In this document: positions 27,116 to 35,829 of the stretch, in pieces | How the letters are laid out: the number at the start of each line of letters is the position of its first letter | How positions within the stretch are numbered: position 1 is the stretch's first letter | NCBI GenBank assembly: GCA_028224115.1 | Contig: JAOIVP010000001.1 | Coordinates: 1-64,000 of the forward strand | Direction: 5' to 3' | Source: Candidatus Pelagibacter sp. | GTDB taxonomy: Bacteria > Pseudomonadota > Alphaproteobacteria > Pelagibacterales > Pelagibacteraceae | Length of the DNA: 64,000 nucleotides | Position numbers and translations under genes: made by a program | Notes under the pieces: model-generated | Databases searched by the model: none | Seen by the model: the letters and a program-made list of their open reading frames with translations, nothing else | Told to the model about the DNA's origin: nothing

Positions 27116-27862
27116 TCATATCAGATAATCATACAAAAGCTTTGTGCTAGTTACAAAAATTAAAGCATATATAAAATTATAAAATAATTTTTCTTCTATA
27201 ATTTTAAGTAATTTATATCCAATTATTATACCTAATAAAGCAACTGGAAATAATAATGCTGACTGCTTAAACGATTCAAAATTTGTCATAGATAAATTAA
27301 TATATAAAGGAAGTTTAATTAAATTTACAAAAGTAAAAAAAAATATTCTTGTACCTACATAAATTTCTTTTTTCATTCTAAGTGGAAGTAAATAAAGACT
27401 AGTCGGAGTTCCACCAGCATGAACACAAAAACTTGTAAAACCTGCAACTGTGGAACAAATTCCACCTTTAAAGAAATTTTTTTCTGATTTAGTTTCTTTA
27501 TTTTTTTTAAAAAAGAAATAATGCCCAGCAAATAAAAATCCCATTAAACCAATAATAAATTTTAATAAATCTTCAGAAAAATATGAAAAAGTTAATGAAC
27601 CAATAATTATACCAATAGCAGCAAACGGAACCATTAATTTTAAAGTTCCCAAATCAAATTCTTTTCTATATTTGTAAACTGCAATAAAATCTGAAAATAT
27701 TAAGATTGGTAAAATAATTCCTAAGGCTTGATTTAACGGCATCACTATTGTCATTAATGGAACGGAAATTAAGGTCATAGAGCCACCCAAGCCTGATTTT
27801 GCAATTCCGTATAAAATTATTGCCGGTATAACTGTTAAGAAAAATATTAGATTTATTTCCAT
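27116..27862 (-). CDS. sulfite/organosulfonate exporter, TauE/SafE family
   Basis: 248 residues with about eight helices. AKSGLGGSMTLISVPLMTIVMPLNQALGIILPILIFSD near the N-terminus is the TauE/SafE signature, and the second half repeats it (FTSFCVHAGGTPTSLYLLPLRM). These carriers export sulfite, sulfoacetate or similar anions. It overlaps the GNAT gene by 10 bp, but no sulfonate degradation gene is next to it. Confidence 0.9.
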   Translation of the reverse strand: MEINLIFFLTVIPAIILYGIAKSGLGGSMTLISVPLMTIVMPLNQALGIILPILIFSDFIAVYKYRKEFDLGTLKLMVPFAAIGIIIGSLTFSYFSEDLLKFIIGLMGFLFAGHYFFFKKNKETKSEKNFFKGGICSTVAGFTSFCVHAGGTPTSLYLLPLRMKKEIYVGTRIFFFTFVNLIKLPLYINLSMTNFESFKQSALLFPVALLGIIIGYKLLKIIEEKLFYNFIYALIFVTSTKLLYDYLI

Positions 27863-28122
27863 TTATTAAGAGAGTTGAGTAATTTTGAACCTAGTGGACT
27901 AATTGGTTCCTGAAGTACAATTTCTTTTCCAGTTTTTTGTTTTACTAGTTGTAATAATTTAGTTGCTAATCCTTGTTTTCTAAAAATTGGATTAACAAAA
28001 ATATATTCTACTTCACCTTTCTTGTTAAATCTAACAAATCCAAGTGTTGTATTTTCATTTTTGTATGTGAATACACCGTCAGCCTCATCCAATATATAAT
28101 TTGAAAAATCAATGCTGTTCAT
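27853..28122 (-). CDS. small GNAT-family protein (YjdJ/NATD1 type)
   Basis: 89 residues. FVRFNKKGEVEYIFVNPIFRKQGLATKLLQLVKQKTG is the GNAT core with a short RxxGxA acetyl-CoA loop; the small size matches the one-domain YjdJ-type acetyltransferases. The substrate is unknown. It overlaps the TauE gene by 10 bp, so the two are cotranscribed. Confidence 0.8.
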   Translation of the reverse strand: MNSIDFSNYILDEADGVFTYKNENTTLGFVRFNKKGEVEYIFVNPIFRKQGLATKLLQLVKQKTGKEIVLQEPISPLGSKLLNSLNKWK

Positions 28123-28127
28123 AAATC

Positions 28128-28292
28128 TTAGTAATTTAGAAGAAGAATTATGATACCAATAGCGACGATTATAGAAGTTAAGACTATATAATTAAGCTTA
28201 ATTTTAAATCTTTTTAGAAAATATTCAGTAATTTTTTCCCAAAACAAGACAATTAAAAAAATTATAATTGCAGGTAAAATATATTTTATCAT
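28128..28292 (-). CDS. 54-residue two-span membrane protein
   Basis: ATG at 28292 starts a 54-codon frame between the GNAT gene and the regulator, with 3 and 5 base gaps. It begins MIKYILPAIIIFLIVLFWEK, a basic middle (KRFKIK) follows, then a second helix (YIVLTSIIVAIGIIILLL). The exact fit into the gap on the same strand makes it likely real. Function unknown. Confidence 0.6.
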   Translation of the reverse strand: MIKYILPAIIIFLIVLFWEKITEYFLKRFKIKLNYIVLTSIIVAIGIIILLLNY

Positions 28293-28295
28293 ATT

Positions 28296-29729
28296 TTAAG
28301 AATTATTATCACTTACGTAAACTGAAACACCTCTAGTATTCAAGTCTACATCAAACTTTTTATGTAATGGCGGAAAGGCCCTTTGTGAACAATCTAATCT
28401 GTCACATGTTCTACAGGAAACACCAATTGGAATCTCAGTTGATTTATCGTTAATATTAACATTTTCTGTATAAACGAAATCTTTTGCATACTTAGCTTCA
28501 CATCCAAGTCCTATTGATAAAATACTTTTTGCTTGGCCAAATCTTCCAATGCCTTTTTCAACTGTTCTTGCAATACAAACATATTTTTCACCATTGGTCA
28601 TTTTACTCACTGCAGCTTGAATAACACCTGGTCTAGTTAATGCAGAATAAACATTCCATCTTGGACAGGCCCCACCATAACGAGGAATATCAATTCCTGA
28701 TAATGAAAATCTTTTTGATATATTTCCTGCCATATCTACTCTTAAAAAATGAAATGGAATTCCTGGAAGTTTTGGATCTTGTAAACATGTAACTCTGTGC
28801 GTTACTTGTTCAAAGGATGTTGCAAATGTATTTTGTAATAGTTCTAAATCGTATTTAAGTTTTTTACATTCTGAATGAAATAATTTATATGGCATTAATA
28901 TTGCTGCTCCACAATAATTTAACAAAGCTACTTTTGTTAATTTTTTAGACTCTTCAGATGGAAAGCTAAACGTTGACAAATATTTATCAATTTCTTTACT
29001 GGCTCCTTCTTGTGCTATTTGCGCTGCTGCATGTAATTTTTTTGTCTCTAAAGAACTATAGTCACTTAAAAAAAGTTCTTTTTTATTTTTGTTATAAATT
29101 TTTGAGAAAGGTTTACTCTCTTCAGGTATTACATCTAAAACTTTAATAGAGTATTCAGATTTTAAATAATCACATAATGCAATATATCTTGTACGATTAT
29201 TTTTTTGAATCTTTTCAAAAACTTTGTTTGCAAATTCTTCTAATTTAGGAAAATAATTTTTATTTACTTGTAAAAAATCAGAAATAACCTCTCCAGGAAA
29301 AGAGTTTTTTCTATTATCAACTATTTTTCCTGATATCTTTTCAATTTTATTAATTAATTCATGGTCTTTTTTTTTTAAAATATCTCCAAGTCTTACAATC
29401 GCCTTGCCAATTTTAGGATTTGTACTAACTAAATCTTTAACTTCTGGACCCAAAATATCTAAATCCTCAAACAAACTGTCATCAAGGATTTCAGATATTG
29501 TATTTTGTAAGTTGATATCGGTTTTTGATGTTAGATCAGATAAATTGATATTTAATTTTTCACAGACCAATAAAAGCAAATCCCCATCAATTTTTCTTTT
29601 ACCGCTCTCTATCAAATTAAGGTAACTTGGTGAAATGCCTAAATCTTCAGCTAATTTGTTAGCTTGAAGCCCTAATTGTCTTCTAAATGACTTGATTTTT
29701 GGTCCTATTTTTAAATCTAATTGACTCAT
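28296..29729 (-). CDS. RamB/ScfR-type XRE regulator (HTH + IrrE-like + DUF2083)
   Basis: 477 residues. The N-terminal HTH_3 domain (residues 10-65) contains LGLQANKLAEDLGISPSYLNLIESGKR. The middle has an IrrE-like (DUF955) segment with LHAAAQIAQ in place of a clear HExxH. The C-terminal DUF2083 domain contains PIGVSCRTCDRLDCSQRAFPPLHK, with a cysteine cluster that could bind metal. Actinobacterial RamB uses acyl-CoA-type signals to regulate acetate and glyoxylate genes. Divergence from aceA across a repeat array is direct context support. Other members control propionate genes. Confidence 0.92.
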   Translation of the reverse strand: MSQLDLKIGPKIKSFRRQLGLQANKLAEDLGISPSYLNLIESGKRKIDGDLLLLVCEKLNINLSDLTSKTDINLQNTISEILDDSLFEDLDILGPEVKDLVSTNPKIGKAIVRLGDILKKKDHELINKIEKISGKIVDNRKNSFPGEVISDFLQVNKNYFPKLEEFANKVFEKIQKNNRTRYIALCDYLKSEYSIKVLDVIPEESKPFSKIYNKNKKELFLSDYSSLETKKLHAAAQIAQEGASKEIDKYLSTFSFPSEESKKLTKVALLNYCGAAILMPYKLFHSECKKLKYDLELLQNTFATSFEQVTHRVTCLQDPKLPGIPFHFLRVDMAGNISKRFSLSGIDIPRYGGACPRWNVYSALTRPGVIQAAVSKMTNGEKYVCIARTVEKGIGRFGQAKSILSIGLGCEAKYAKDFVYTENVNINDKSTEIPIGVSCRTCDRLDCSQRAFPPLHKKFDVDLNTRGVSVYVSDNNS

Positions 29730-29738
29730 ATTTGCTAT

Positions 29739-29827
29739 TTGTAAATTTTGTAAATTTATATTTACAATTTTTTTCTTTGATTTACAAGGGTTTTAACGAA
29801 TTTAGTAGATATTGTAAATTTTGTAAA
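29739..29827. promoter_or_regulatory. six-copy TTGTAAA operator array
   Basis: TTGTAAA occurs at 29739, 29748, 29812 and 29821 on plus, and its complement TTTACAA at 29761 and 29781. The two plus pairs are identical 18-mers, TTGTAAATTTTGTAAATT, 9 bases apart within each pair, at 29739-29756 and 29812-29829. They flank the divergent starts of the regulator and the 53-residue ORF. This is the expected look of a regulator binding region, and TTTGTAAA resembles the TTTGCAAA-like core reported for RamB-type sites (recalled, not checked). Confidence 0.7.
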
Positions 29828-29840
29828 TTATAAAATTTAT

Positions 29841-30002
29841 ATGAATAAAAACTTAAAAAATAGCGAAAATGAAGCTCAAATCATAAAAAAAGAGGATTTT
29901 GATCAGCACAACAGTAGAGGTATCTACATGAGAGATGATCATTGTGATTGGGGTTCTAGTGGAATGAATGACCTTATTAAGTCTCTAGACGATAATAATT
30001 AA
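29841..30002 (+). CDS. 53-residue soluble protein upstream of aceA
   Basis: ATG at 29841 opens a 53-codon frame. It starts MNKNLKNSENEAQIIKKEDF and contains RGIYMRDDHCDWGSSGMNDLIKSLDD. It is acidic with no membrane helix. It starts 12 bases after the last TTGTAAA repeat with no clear ribosome site, as if leaderless. It could encode a small protein or a leader. Codon use is normal for the region. Function unknown. Confidence 0.45.
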   Translation: MNKNLKNSENEAQIIKKEDFDQHNSRGIYMRDDHCDWGSSGMNDLIKSLDDNN

Positions 30003-30058
30003 TTCTTTTCTACTAATTCAATTTTCTTAAAACTACTAACATCATAGGACTACCATTA

Positions 30059-31333
30059 ATGAGTGCAGAAAATATCTCATACGATCTTAAAAGATTTGCA
30101 GGAATAAAACGTGATTATACAGACGATGAAGTTGAGCGTCTTCGAGGTTCAATAAAAATTGAGTACTCTATGTGCAAAAATCAATCACAAAAGTTATGGA
30201 ATTTATTAAATTCAGAGTCTTATGTTAATACACTTGGGTCATTATCTGGTAACCAAGCAGTTCAACATGCTAAAGCAGGATTAAAAGCAATTTATCTTAG
30301 TGGATGGCAAGTAGCTGCTGATGCGAACACCGCAGGTGAAATGTACCCTGATCAATCTTTATATCCATATGATAGTGCACCAAAATTAGTTGAAACTATG
30401 AATAATTCTTTAGTAAGAGCTGATCAAATTCAACATATGGAACTTCAAGATGGCGATATGAAAAAAGAAAATGCAGTTGATTATATGTTGCCTATTATAG
30501 CTGACGGTGAAGCAGGATTTGGTGGACCCTTAAACGTATTTGAATTAACTAAAAAATTTATAAGAGCTGGTGCAGCAGGAGTTCACTTTGAAGATCAACT
30601 AGCTAGTGAAAAAAAATGTGGTCATATGGGAGGTAAGGTTTTAGTCCCTACTGGAACAATGGTTAAAAATTTAAAGTCAGCAAGGCTTGCTGCAGACATT
30701 GCTGAAGTACCTTTGATTATTTTAGCTAGAACTGATGCTAATGCTGCAAAATTAATTACTAATGATTTTGATGAAAATGATAAACCATTTTTAACTGGTG
30801 AAAGATCTCCTGAAGGATTTTTTTATGTCAAAGATGGAATTGAACAAGCTATCTCAAGAGGACTTGCATATGCTCCTTATGCTGACTTAATATGGTGTGA
30901 AACAGCTACACCAAATCTTGCAGAAGCTAAAAAGTTTGCTGATGCAATACATGAAAAATTTCCTGGTAAATTATTAGCTTACAATTGTTCACCTTCATTT
31001 AATTGGAAAAAACATTTAAGTGATGATGAGATAGCTTCGTTCCAACAAGAAATTGCTAAGATGGGTTATAAATTTCAATTTATAACATTAGCTGGATTTC
31101 ACACACAAAACATAGCTATATTTGAACTTGCAGAAAAATATAAAAAAGAAGGAATGGCTGCTTATTCTAGAATTCAACAACAAGAATTTTCTAGAGAAAA
31201 AGATGGTTACACAAGTGTAAAACACCAAAGAGAAGTTGGTACTTCTTATTTTGATGCCGTTTCAAATACTATTAGCAGTGGTAAAAGCTCTACAACTGCA
31301 ATGGCAGGTTCAACTGAATCTGAACAATTTTAA
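30059..31333 (+). CDS. aceA: isocitrate lyase (glyoxylate shunt)
   Basis: Cleaves isocitrate to glyoxylate and succinate. At 424 residues it is close to the E. coli length. The catalytic Cys is in [14 protein letters not shown] near residue 188. [25 protein letters not shown] and [15 protein letters not shown] follow in the usual order, and [13 protein letters not shown] lies near residue 345. A ribosome site (AGGAC) precedes the ATG. Regulation by the divergent RamB-like gene is inferred. A hairpin terminator follows. Confidence 0.97.
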   Translation: MSAENISYDLKRFAGIKRDYTDDEVERLRGSIKIEYSMCKNQSQKLWNLLNSESYVNTLGSLSGNQAVQHAKAGLKAIYLSGWQVAADANTAGEMYPDQSLYPYDSAPKLVETMNNSLVRADQIQHMELQDGDMKKENAVDYMLPIIADGEAGFGGPLNVFELTKKFIRAGAAGVHFEDQLASEKKCGHMGGKVLVPTGTMVKNLKSARLAADIAEVPLIILARTDANAAKLITNDFDENDKPFLTGERSPEGFFYVKDGIEQAISRGLAYAPYADLIWCETATPNLAEAKKFADAIHEKFPGKLLAYNCSPSFNWKKHLSDDEIASFQQEIAKMGYKFQFITLAGFHTQNIAIFELAEKYKKEGMAAYSRIQQQEFSREKDGYTSVKHQREVGTSYFDAVSNTISSGKSSTTAMAGSTESEQF

Positions 31334-31362
31334 ATAAAAATAGATTCCCTCTCATTTTTTTT

Positions 31363-31390
31363 AATAGCCCTTAACTGGGCTATTTTTTAT
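31363..31390 (+). terminator. aceA terminator
   Basis: AATAGCCC and GGGCTATT pair around TTAACT, followed by a run of T. It lies about 30 bases after the aceA stop and before the DmdA-family gene, so the two genes are at least partly separate transcripts. Confidence 0.85.
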
Positions 31391-31425
31391 TTGTAATCAA
31401 TAATTTTGGCTGATATGGAACAAAA

Positions 31426-32565
31426 ATGACTAATAAAAATTTTGGTTTTGGCACACAAATTAGAAAATCACCTTATTTCGACTCTACTGTAAAATGGGGC
31501 GCTACAGGGTTTTCTGTTTACAATCATATGTATATTCCAAGAGATTTTGGAAGTCCTGAACAAAACTTTTGGAACTTAATTGAAAAAGCTATTCTTTGTG
31601 ATGTAGCTGTTGAAAGACAAGTTGAGATTACTGGACCAGATGCTTACAAATTTACACAATTATTAACACCAAGAGACTTATCAAAACTTGCAATTGGTCA
31701 ATGCAAGTATGTTTTAATTACTAATAATGAAGGTGGAATTTTAAACGATCCAGTTTTATTAAGATTAGATGAAAATCATTTTTGGCTATCATTAGCTGAC
31801 AGTGACGTTTTATTATGGGCACAAGGTGTGGCTGTTAATTCAGGTTTAAATGTTCAGATTAAAGAACCTGACGTTTCTCCATTACAACTTCAAGGACCCA
31901 CATCAGGAGAAATAATGATTCAACTTTTTGGACAAGACATTAAGGATTTAAAATATTACTGGTTAAGAGAATATAATTTAGACGGAATTCCTTTAATTGT
32001 ATCAAGAACTGGCTGGTCGAGTGAACTTGGTTATGAAATATATTTAAGAGATGGATCTAAAGGAAATGAATTATACGAAAAAATTATAGAAGCTGGGAAA
32101 GAACATGGTTTGCAACCAGGTCATACATCTTCTATTAGAAGAATAGAAGGTGGAATGCTTTCATATCATGCAGATGCAGATATTAATACAAACCCATTTG
32201 AGCTAGGCTTTGATAGACTGGTAAATTTAGATAGTGATACTAATTTTATTGGAAAAGAAGCCTTAAAAAAAATTAAACACAATGGAATAACAAGAAAGCA
32301 GGTTGGTGTTGAAATTGACTGTAAACCCTTAAGTGGACCAAATACAACTTTTTGGGAACTTAAAAAAAACAATGTAAATATTGGAAAAGTTACATCTGCA
32401 GTCTACTCACCAAGACTTAAAAAAAATATTGCTTTAGCGATGGTTTCAGTTGAACAATCTGAAATAGGTAATGAATTAAAAGTAAATACTAACGAAGGTA
32501 TATTTGATTGTAAAATAGTCGAAAAGCCCTTTTATGATCCAAAAAAGAAAATTGTATCCACTTAA
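31426..32565 (+). CDS. DmdA-family THF-dependent demethylase (GcvT fold)
   Basis: 379 residues. It shares the phrases YNHM.IP, DVAVERQVEITGPDAYKFTQLLTPRDLSK and LSLADSDV with the DMSP demethylase DmdA of Pelagibacter as I remember it, so it belongs to the DmdA branch of the GcvT superfamily. The rest of the sequence looks only moderately similar, so it could be a paralogue acting on another methyl compound. THF accepts the methyl group. dmdBCD genes are not adjacent. Confidence 0.8.
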   Translation: MTNKNFGFGTQIRKSPYFDSTVKWGATGFSVYNHMYIPRDFGSPEQNFWNLIEKAILCDVAVERQVEITGPDAYKFTQLLTPRDLSKLAIGQCKYVLITNNEGGILNDPVLLRLDENHFWLSLADSDVLLWAQGVAVNSGLNVQIKEPDVSPLQLQGPTSGEIMIQLFGQDIKDLKYYWLREYNLDGIPLIVSRTGWSSELGYEIYLRDGSKGNELYEKIIEAGKEHGLQPGHTSSIRRIEGGMLSYHADADINTNPFELGFDRLVNLDSDTNFIGKEALKKIKHNGITRKQVGVEIDCKPLSGPNTTFWELKKNNVNIGKVTSAVYSPRLKKNIALAMVSVEQSEIGNELKVNTNEGIFDCKIVEKPFYDPKKKIVST

Positions 32566-32586
32566 CTGATAATATAAAAAGATTAC

Positions 32587-33690
32587 ATGAGTAATCAAAA
32601 TTTAGCACAACAACTAAATATTTTATTAGAAAAAAACTTATTTAAAGACTCATTAGAACTTTTAGAAATAAATTTAAAAAAAAATCCACTATTAAATAAA
32701 AACTCTGACTTTCTTAACATCTATGGTCTCATTCAACTAAGCCTAAAAGATTGGGAACAAGCTATAAGATATTTTAAAAAAGCCACTGAAATAGATATTA
32801 ATTTTAGACCTGCATACTTCAATCTTGGATTAGCCTATTATGATTTAGGAGATCTAAATAATGCCTATAAAGCCTTTTGTAAAGTTTTAGAAATTGAAAA
32901 AACTAATAAGCGAGCACAAGAAAATATTATTAAAATTTTACATTGTATAAAAATTAACAATACTAATGGTAATAATTTAGTAAATGCAAATAATGAACTA
33001 CAAGAATTAGAGTTTAATTTTGATATATCAAAAAAAATTACAAATCAAAAAATACTTGCTATTTTAGATAATTCTAAATCAATTACTTCAAAATATATTT
33101 CTGATTTTACTTTTAGAGAACATCAATTATTTTTTCACAATCAACAAGATTTAAATTGTGAGAGACATTTTAGAATTTTTAGACAGCAAAATACTATTTC
33201 TAATAAATGTTTTAGTTGTTACAAAGTTATTATAAAGCTTTTTGACGTAAATGACTTAATTAGATTATCTTTCATTTTTAATAATTTTGATTTTTTAGAT
33301 AATTTTGAGATGAAATGTAGGGTTGATTTGGAAAATAAAATTTATAGAGGTTATATTTATTGCTCATCAATAGCTGATCTTGATTTGGTAACTAACAAAA
33401 TTAAATCACTATTATTAATTAATTTTGACAATAATTATGAATTAGAAACTAGAAGAGGCTGTTCTGAATACCTAAAAAGTTTTCCTGAATTTAAAAATAT
33501 TAACAATGACCCAAAAAAAATGTTTCAATACCCAGAAAATTGGACAAAAAATGAAGAGTTAGTAGACAGCCAAACTTATAAAAATGGCTTGCCTATTATT
33601 CGAAATGCACAAAAACCTTTAAAAGGTATGACTTTAAATTATTTTTTAATAATGAATAATTGGATAAATATTTCTAAAGAGATGAAATAA
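32587..33690 (+). CDS. TPR protein with conserved cysteine-containing C-terminal domain
   Basis: 367 residues. TPR units occupy about 1-125 (WEQAIRYFKKATEIDINFRPAYFNLGLAYYDLGDLNNAYKAF). The C-terminal 220 residues carry NKCFSCYKVIIKLFDVNDLIRL near residue 205 and RRGCSEYLKSFPEFK near residue 285, phrases I associate with an uncharacterised domain found with TPRs in marine bacteria. No signal peptide is seen. The three cysteines may bind metal. It starts 21 bp after the DmdA-family gene. Confidence 0.7.
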   Translation: MSNQNLAQQLNILLEKNLFKDSLELLEINLKKNPLLNKNSDFLNIYGLIQLSLKDWEQAIRYFKKATEIDINFRPAYFNLGLAYYDLGDLNNAYKAFCKVLEIEKTNKRAQENIIKILHCIKINNTNGNNLVNANNELQELEFNFDISKKITNQKILAILDNSKSITSKYISDFTFREHQLFFHNQQDLNCERHFRIFRQQNTISNKCFSCYKVIIKLFDVNDLIRLSFIFNNFDFLDNFEMKCRVDLENKIYRGYIYCSSIADLDLVTNKIKSLLLINFDNNYELETRRGCSEYLKSFPEFKNINNDPKKMFQYPENWTKNEELVDSQTYKNGLPIIRNAQKPLKGMTLNYFLIMNNWINISKEMK

Positions 33691-33699
33691 TTCTAGCTG

Positions 33700-34467
33700 C
33701 TAAGATTTTATATTATATCCCTTTTTCAATAATACAGATACTACCCCTATACAAATAAACAAGAAAACTACCATTGAGCCAATACTAATCCATATATTAA
33801 AGTCTGATACACCATAAAAAGCAAATCTTAGTCCATTAATTAAATAAACTACTGGATTAAAGTATGTAACTGTTTGCCAAAAAGATGGCAACATATCTAA
33901 TGAATATAAACTTCCTCCCAAAAATACCATTGGCGTAATAATTAATGTTGGAATGATAGACATTTGTTCAAAGTTAGAGCTCATTAATCCTATTAAAAAA
34001 CCAAATAATGCAAATGTGAATGCAACAAGGATAAGTAAAAAAATTACTAATAATGGATATTTCACATCTACTTCAACAAAAAAAGTTGCAGTAATAAAAA
34101 TTACTACTCCAACAATTAAAGTTTTAGTGGCTCCCGCCCCAACAAAAGCTAAGACTATTTCCAATGTTGAAATTGGTGCAGCTAAAATTTCATAAATAGT
34201 TCCATTAAATTTAGGAAAAAATATTCCAAAAGAAGTGTTGGTAATTGACTGAGTCAATAATGTTAACATTAGTAGACCAGGAACGATATATGAGCCATAA
34301 CTAATTCCATCAATTTTTTCAACATAACCACCAATGACAGATCCAAACACAATAAAATAAAGAGAAGTAGATAAAACTGGTGACAGCAAAGATTGCATCA
34401 ATGTTCTTTTAAATCTATCCATTTCATGAAGATAAATTGCTTTAAATGCAGGATAATTAAATTTCAT
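33700..34467 (-). CDS. yadH: ABC-2 type permease (YadH-like)
   Basis: 255 residues with about six membrane helices. [31 protein letters not shown] near the N-terminus and [42 protein letters not shown] near residue 180 are ABC-2 signatures typical of YadH. It overlaps the ATPase gene by 11 bp. The exported substrate is unknown. Confidence 0.93.
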   Translation of the reverse strand: MKFNYPAFKAIYLHEMDRFKRTLMQSLLSPVLSTSLYFIVFGSVIGGYVEKIDGISYGSYIVPGLLMLTLLTQSITNTSFGIFFPKFNGTIYEILAAPISTLEIVLAFVGAGATKTLIVGVVIFITATFFVEVDVKYPLLVIFLLILVAFTFALFGFLIGLMSSNFEQMSIIPTLIITPMVFLGGSLYSLDMLPSFWQTVTYFNPVVYLINGLRFAFYGVSDFNIWISIGSMVVFLFICIGVVSVLLKKGYNIKS

Positions 34468-35392
34468 TATTTTCCTTTACTAAGCTAACAAATATTTTTT
34501 CTAAAGTGCTTTGTTCTGTTTTTAAATCTTTTAGTTTTAAACCAGCGTCTTTAATATCTTGTAATAAATTTGTAATACCAGTTTGTTCAGCTTGAACATT
34601 ATATGTGTAATCAATTGACATCTTATTTTTACCTAAAACTAATTTATATTTGTCTAATCTATCTGGAATTTTAGAAATCTCATCTTGTAGCTCTACAGTC
34701 AGTTTTTTGTGTCCCATTTTTTTTAATAATTCTTTTGTTTCTTCAACAACTATTATTTCACCTTGGTTTATGACACCTACTCTATCTGCTATTGCTTCAG
34801 CTTCTTCAATATAATGAGTTGTTAAGATAATCGTAACGCCTGTTTTTCTTAACTCTTCGACAATTTTCCACATATCTTGCCTTAACTCAACATCTACTCC
34901 AGCAGTAGGTTCATCCAAAAATAATATTGAAGGTTCATGAGATAAAGCTTTTGCAATTAAAACTCTTCGCTTCATCCCTCCTGATAATTGTCTCAATCTT
35001 TGATCTTTTTTATCCCAAAGACTTAACTGTTTTAAAATTTTTTCTATATGTTTTGGATCGGGTTTTTTTCCATATAATCCCCTTGAATAAGAGACGTTAT
35101 TAAAAACTGTTTCAAATTGCTCTAAAGTTAATTCTTGTGGAACCAAACCAATTCTCGATCTTGTTTCTCTATAATCATCAATTATATCAAATCCATCAAC
35201 AGTAACTTTTCCTGATGATGGTTTTACGATTCCACAAATTATACTAATTAAAGTAGTTTTGCCGGCACCATTGGGTCCAAGCATTGCAAAAATCTCGCCT
35301 TTTTTAATGTTTAAATTTATTGTTTTTAGTGCATTAAAGCCATTTTTATAAACTTTTGATAAGTTTTTAATAATTATTTGATTTTCAGACAT
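34457..35392 (-). CDS. yadG: ABC transporter ATPase (YadG-like)
   Basis: Start placed at [13 protein letters not shown] (35392), eight codons inside the longest frame, for 311 residues. Walker A is GPNGAGKTT, the signature is [18 protein letters not shown], and Walker B is [12 protein letters not shown]. The C-terminal extension after residue 220 is as in drug- and polysaccharide-type ABC-2 exporters. It pairs with the overlapping permease. Confidence 0.93.
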   Translation of the reverse strand: MSENQIIIKNLSKVYKNGFNALKTINLNIKKGEIFAMLGPNGAGKTTLISIICGIVKPSSGKVTVDGFDIIDDYRETRSRIGLVPQELTLEQFETVFNNVSYSRGLYGKKPDPKHIEKILKQLSLWDKKDQRLRQLSGGMKRRVLIAKALSHEPSILFLDEPTAGVDVELRQDMWKIVEELRKTGVTIILTTHYIEEAEAIADRVGVINQGEIIVVEETKELLKKMGHKKLTVELQDEISKIPDRLDKYKLVLGKNKMSIDYTYNVQAEQTGITNLLQDIKDAGLKLKDLKTEQSTLEKIFVSLVKENNEI

Positions 35393-35459
35393 GTGACCAT
35401 CAGTATATAGGGACAATTTGATTGATTACAATAAGTTAAAATTTATTCTAAAATCAATT

Positions 35460-35828
35460 ATGAAAAAACTTTTAATATTTTTAATTTTTACTTTTACATT
35501 AAGTTTTAATGCAATTAGCAAAGAGACAACTTACAAAAAAGAGTTATTCGATAAAGCTTTATCTGATGGAAAAGTTGTAGTTGTTAGTTCGTGGATTAAA
35601 TATTGTACGTCTTGTGCAAGTCAAATGAAAGTTCTTGATAAAGCAAAAAATGATTTTGATAATATTGAATATTTTAAATTTGATGTAACAAATAAAGAAA
35701 TTGCTGAATTTTTTAACATTCAATATCAAACAACACTCTTAATATTTAAAGATGATAAAGAAGTTTATCGAAGTATTGGTGAAACAACCAAAGAACTTAT
35801 TTATGATGCTTTAAAATCTTCAATTTAA
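35460..35828 (+). CDS. periplasmic thioredoxin-like protein
   Basis: Start at MKKLLIFLIFTFTLSFNAIS (35460), a clean signal peptide; the frame could begin at 35418. The 122 residues carry SSWIKYCTSCASQM, with a CTSC redox pair, and a thioredoxin-like strand order (YFKFDVTN, IQYQTTLLIFKDDKEVYRSIG) as in the DsbD gamma domain. A role in periplasmic disulfide reduction is likely. ccdA is 4.2 kb away. Confidence 0.8.
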   Translation: MKKLLIFLIFTFTLSFNAISKETTYKKELFDKALSDGKVVVVSSWIKYCTSCASQMKVLDKAKNDFDNIEYFKFDVTNKEIAEFFNIQYQTTLLIFKDDKEVYRSIGETTKELIYDALKSSI

Positions 35829-35829
35829 A

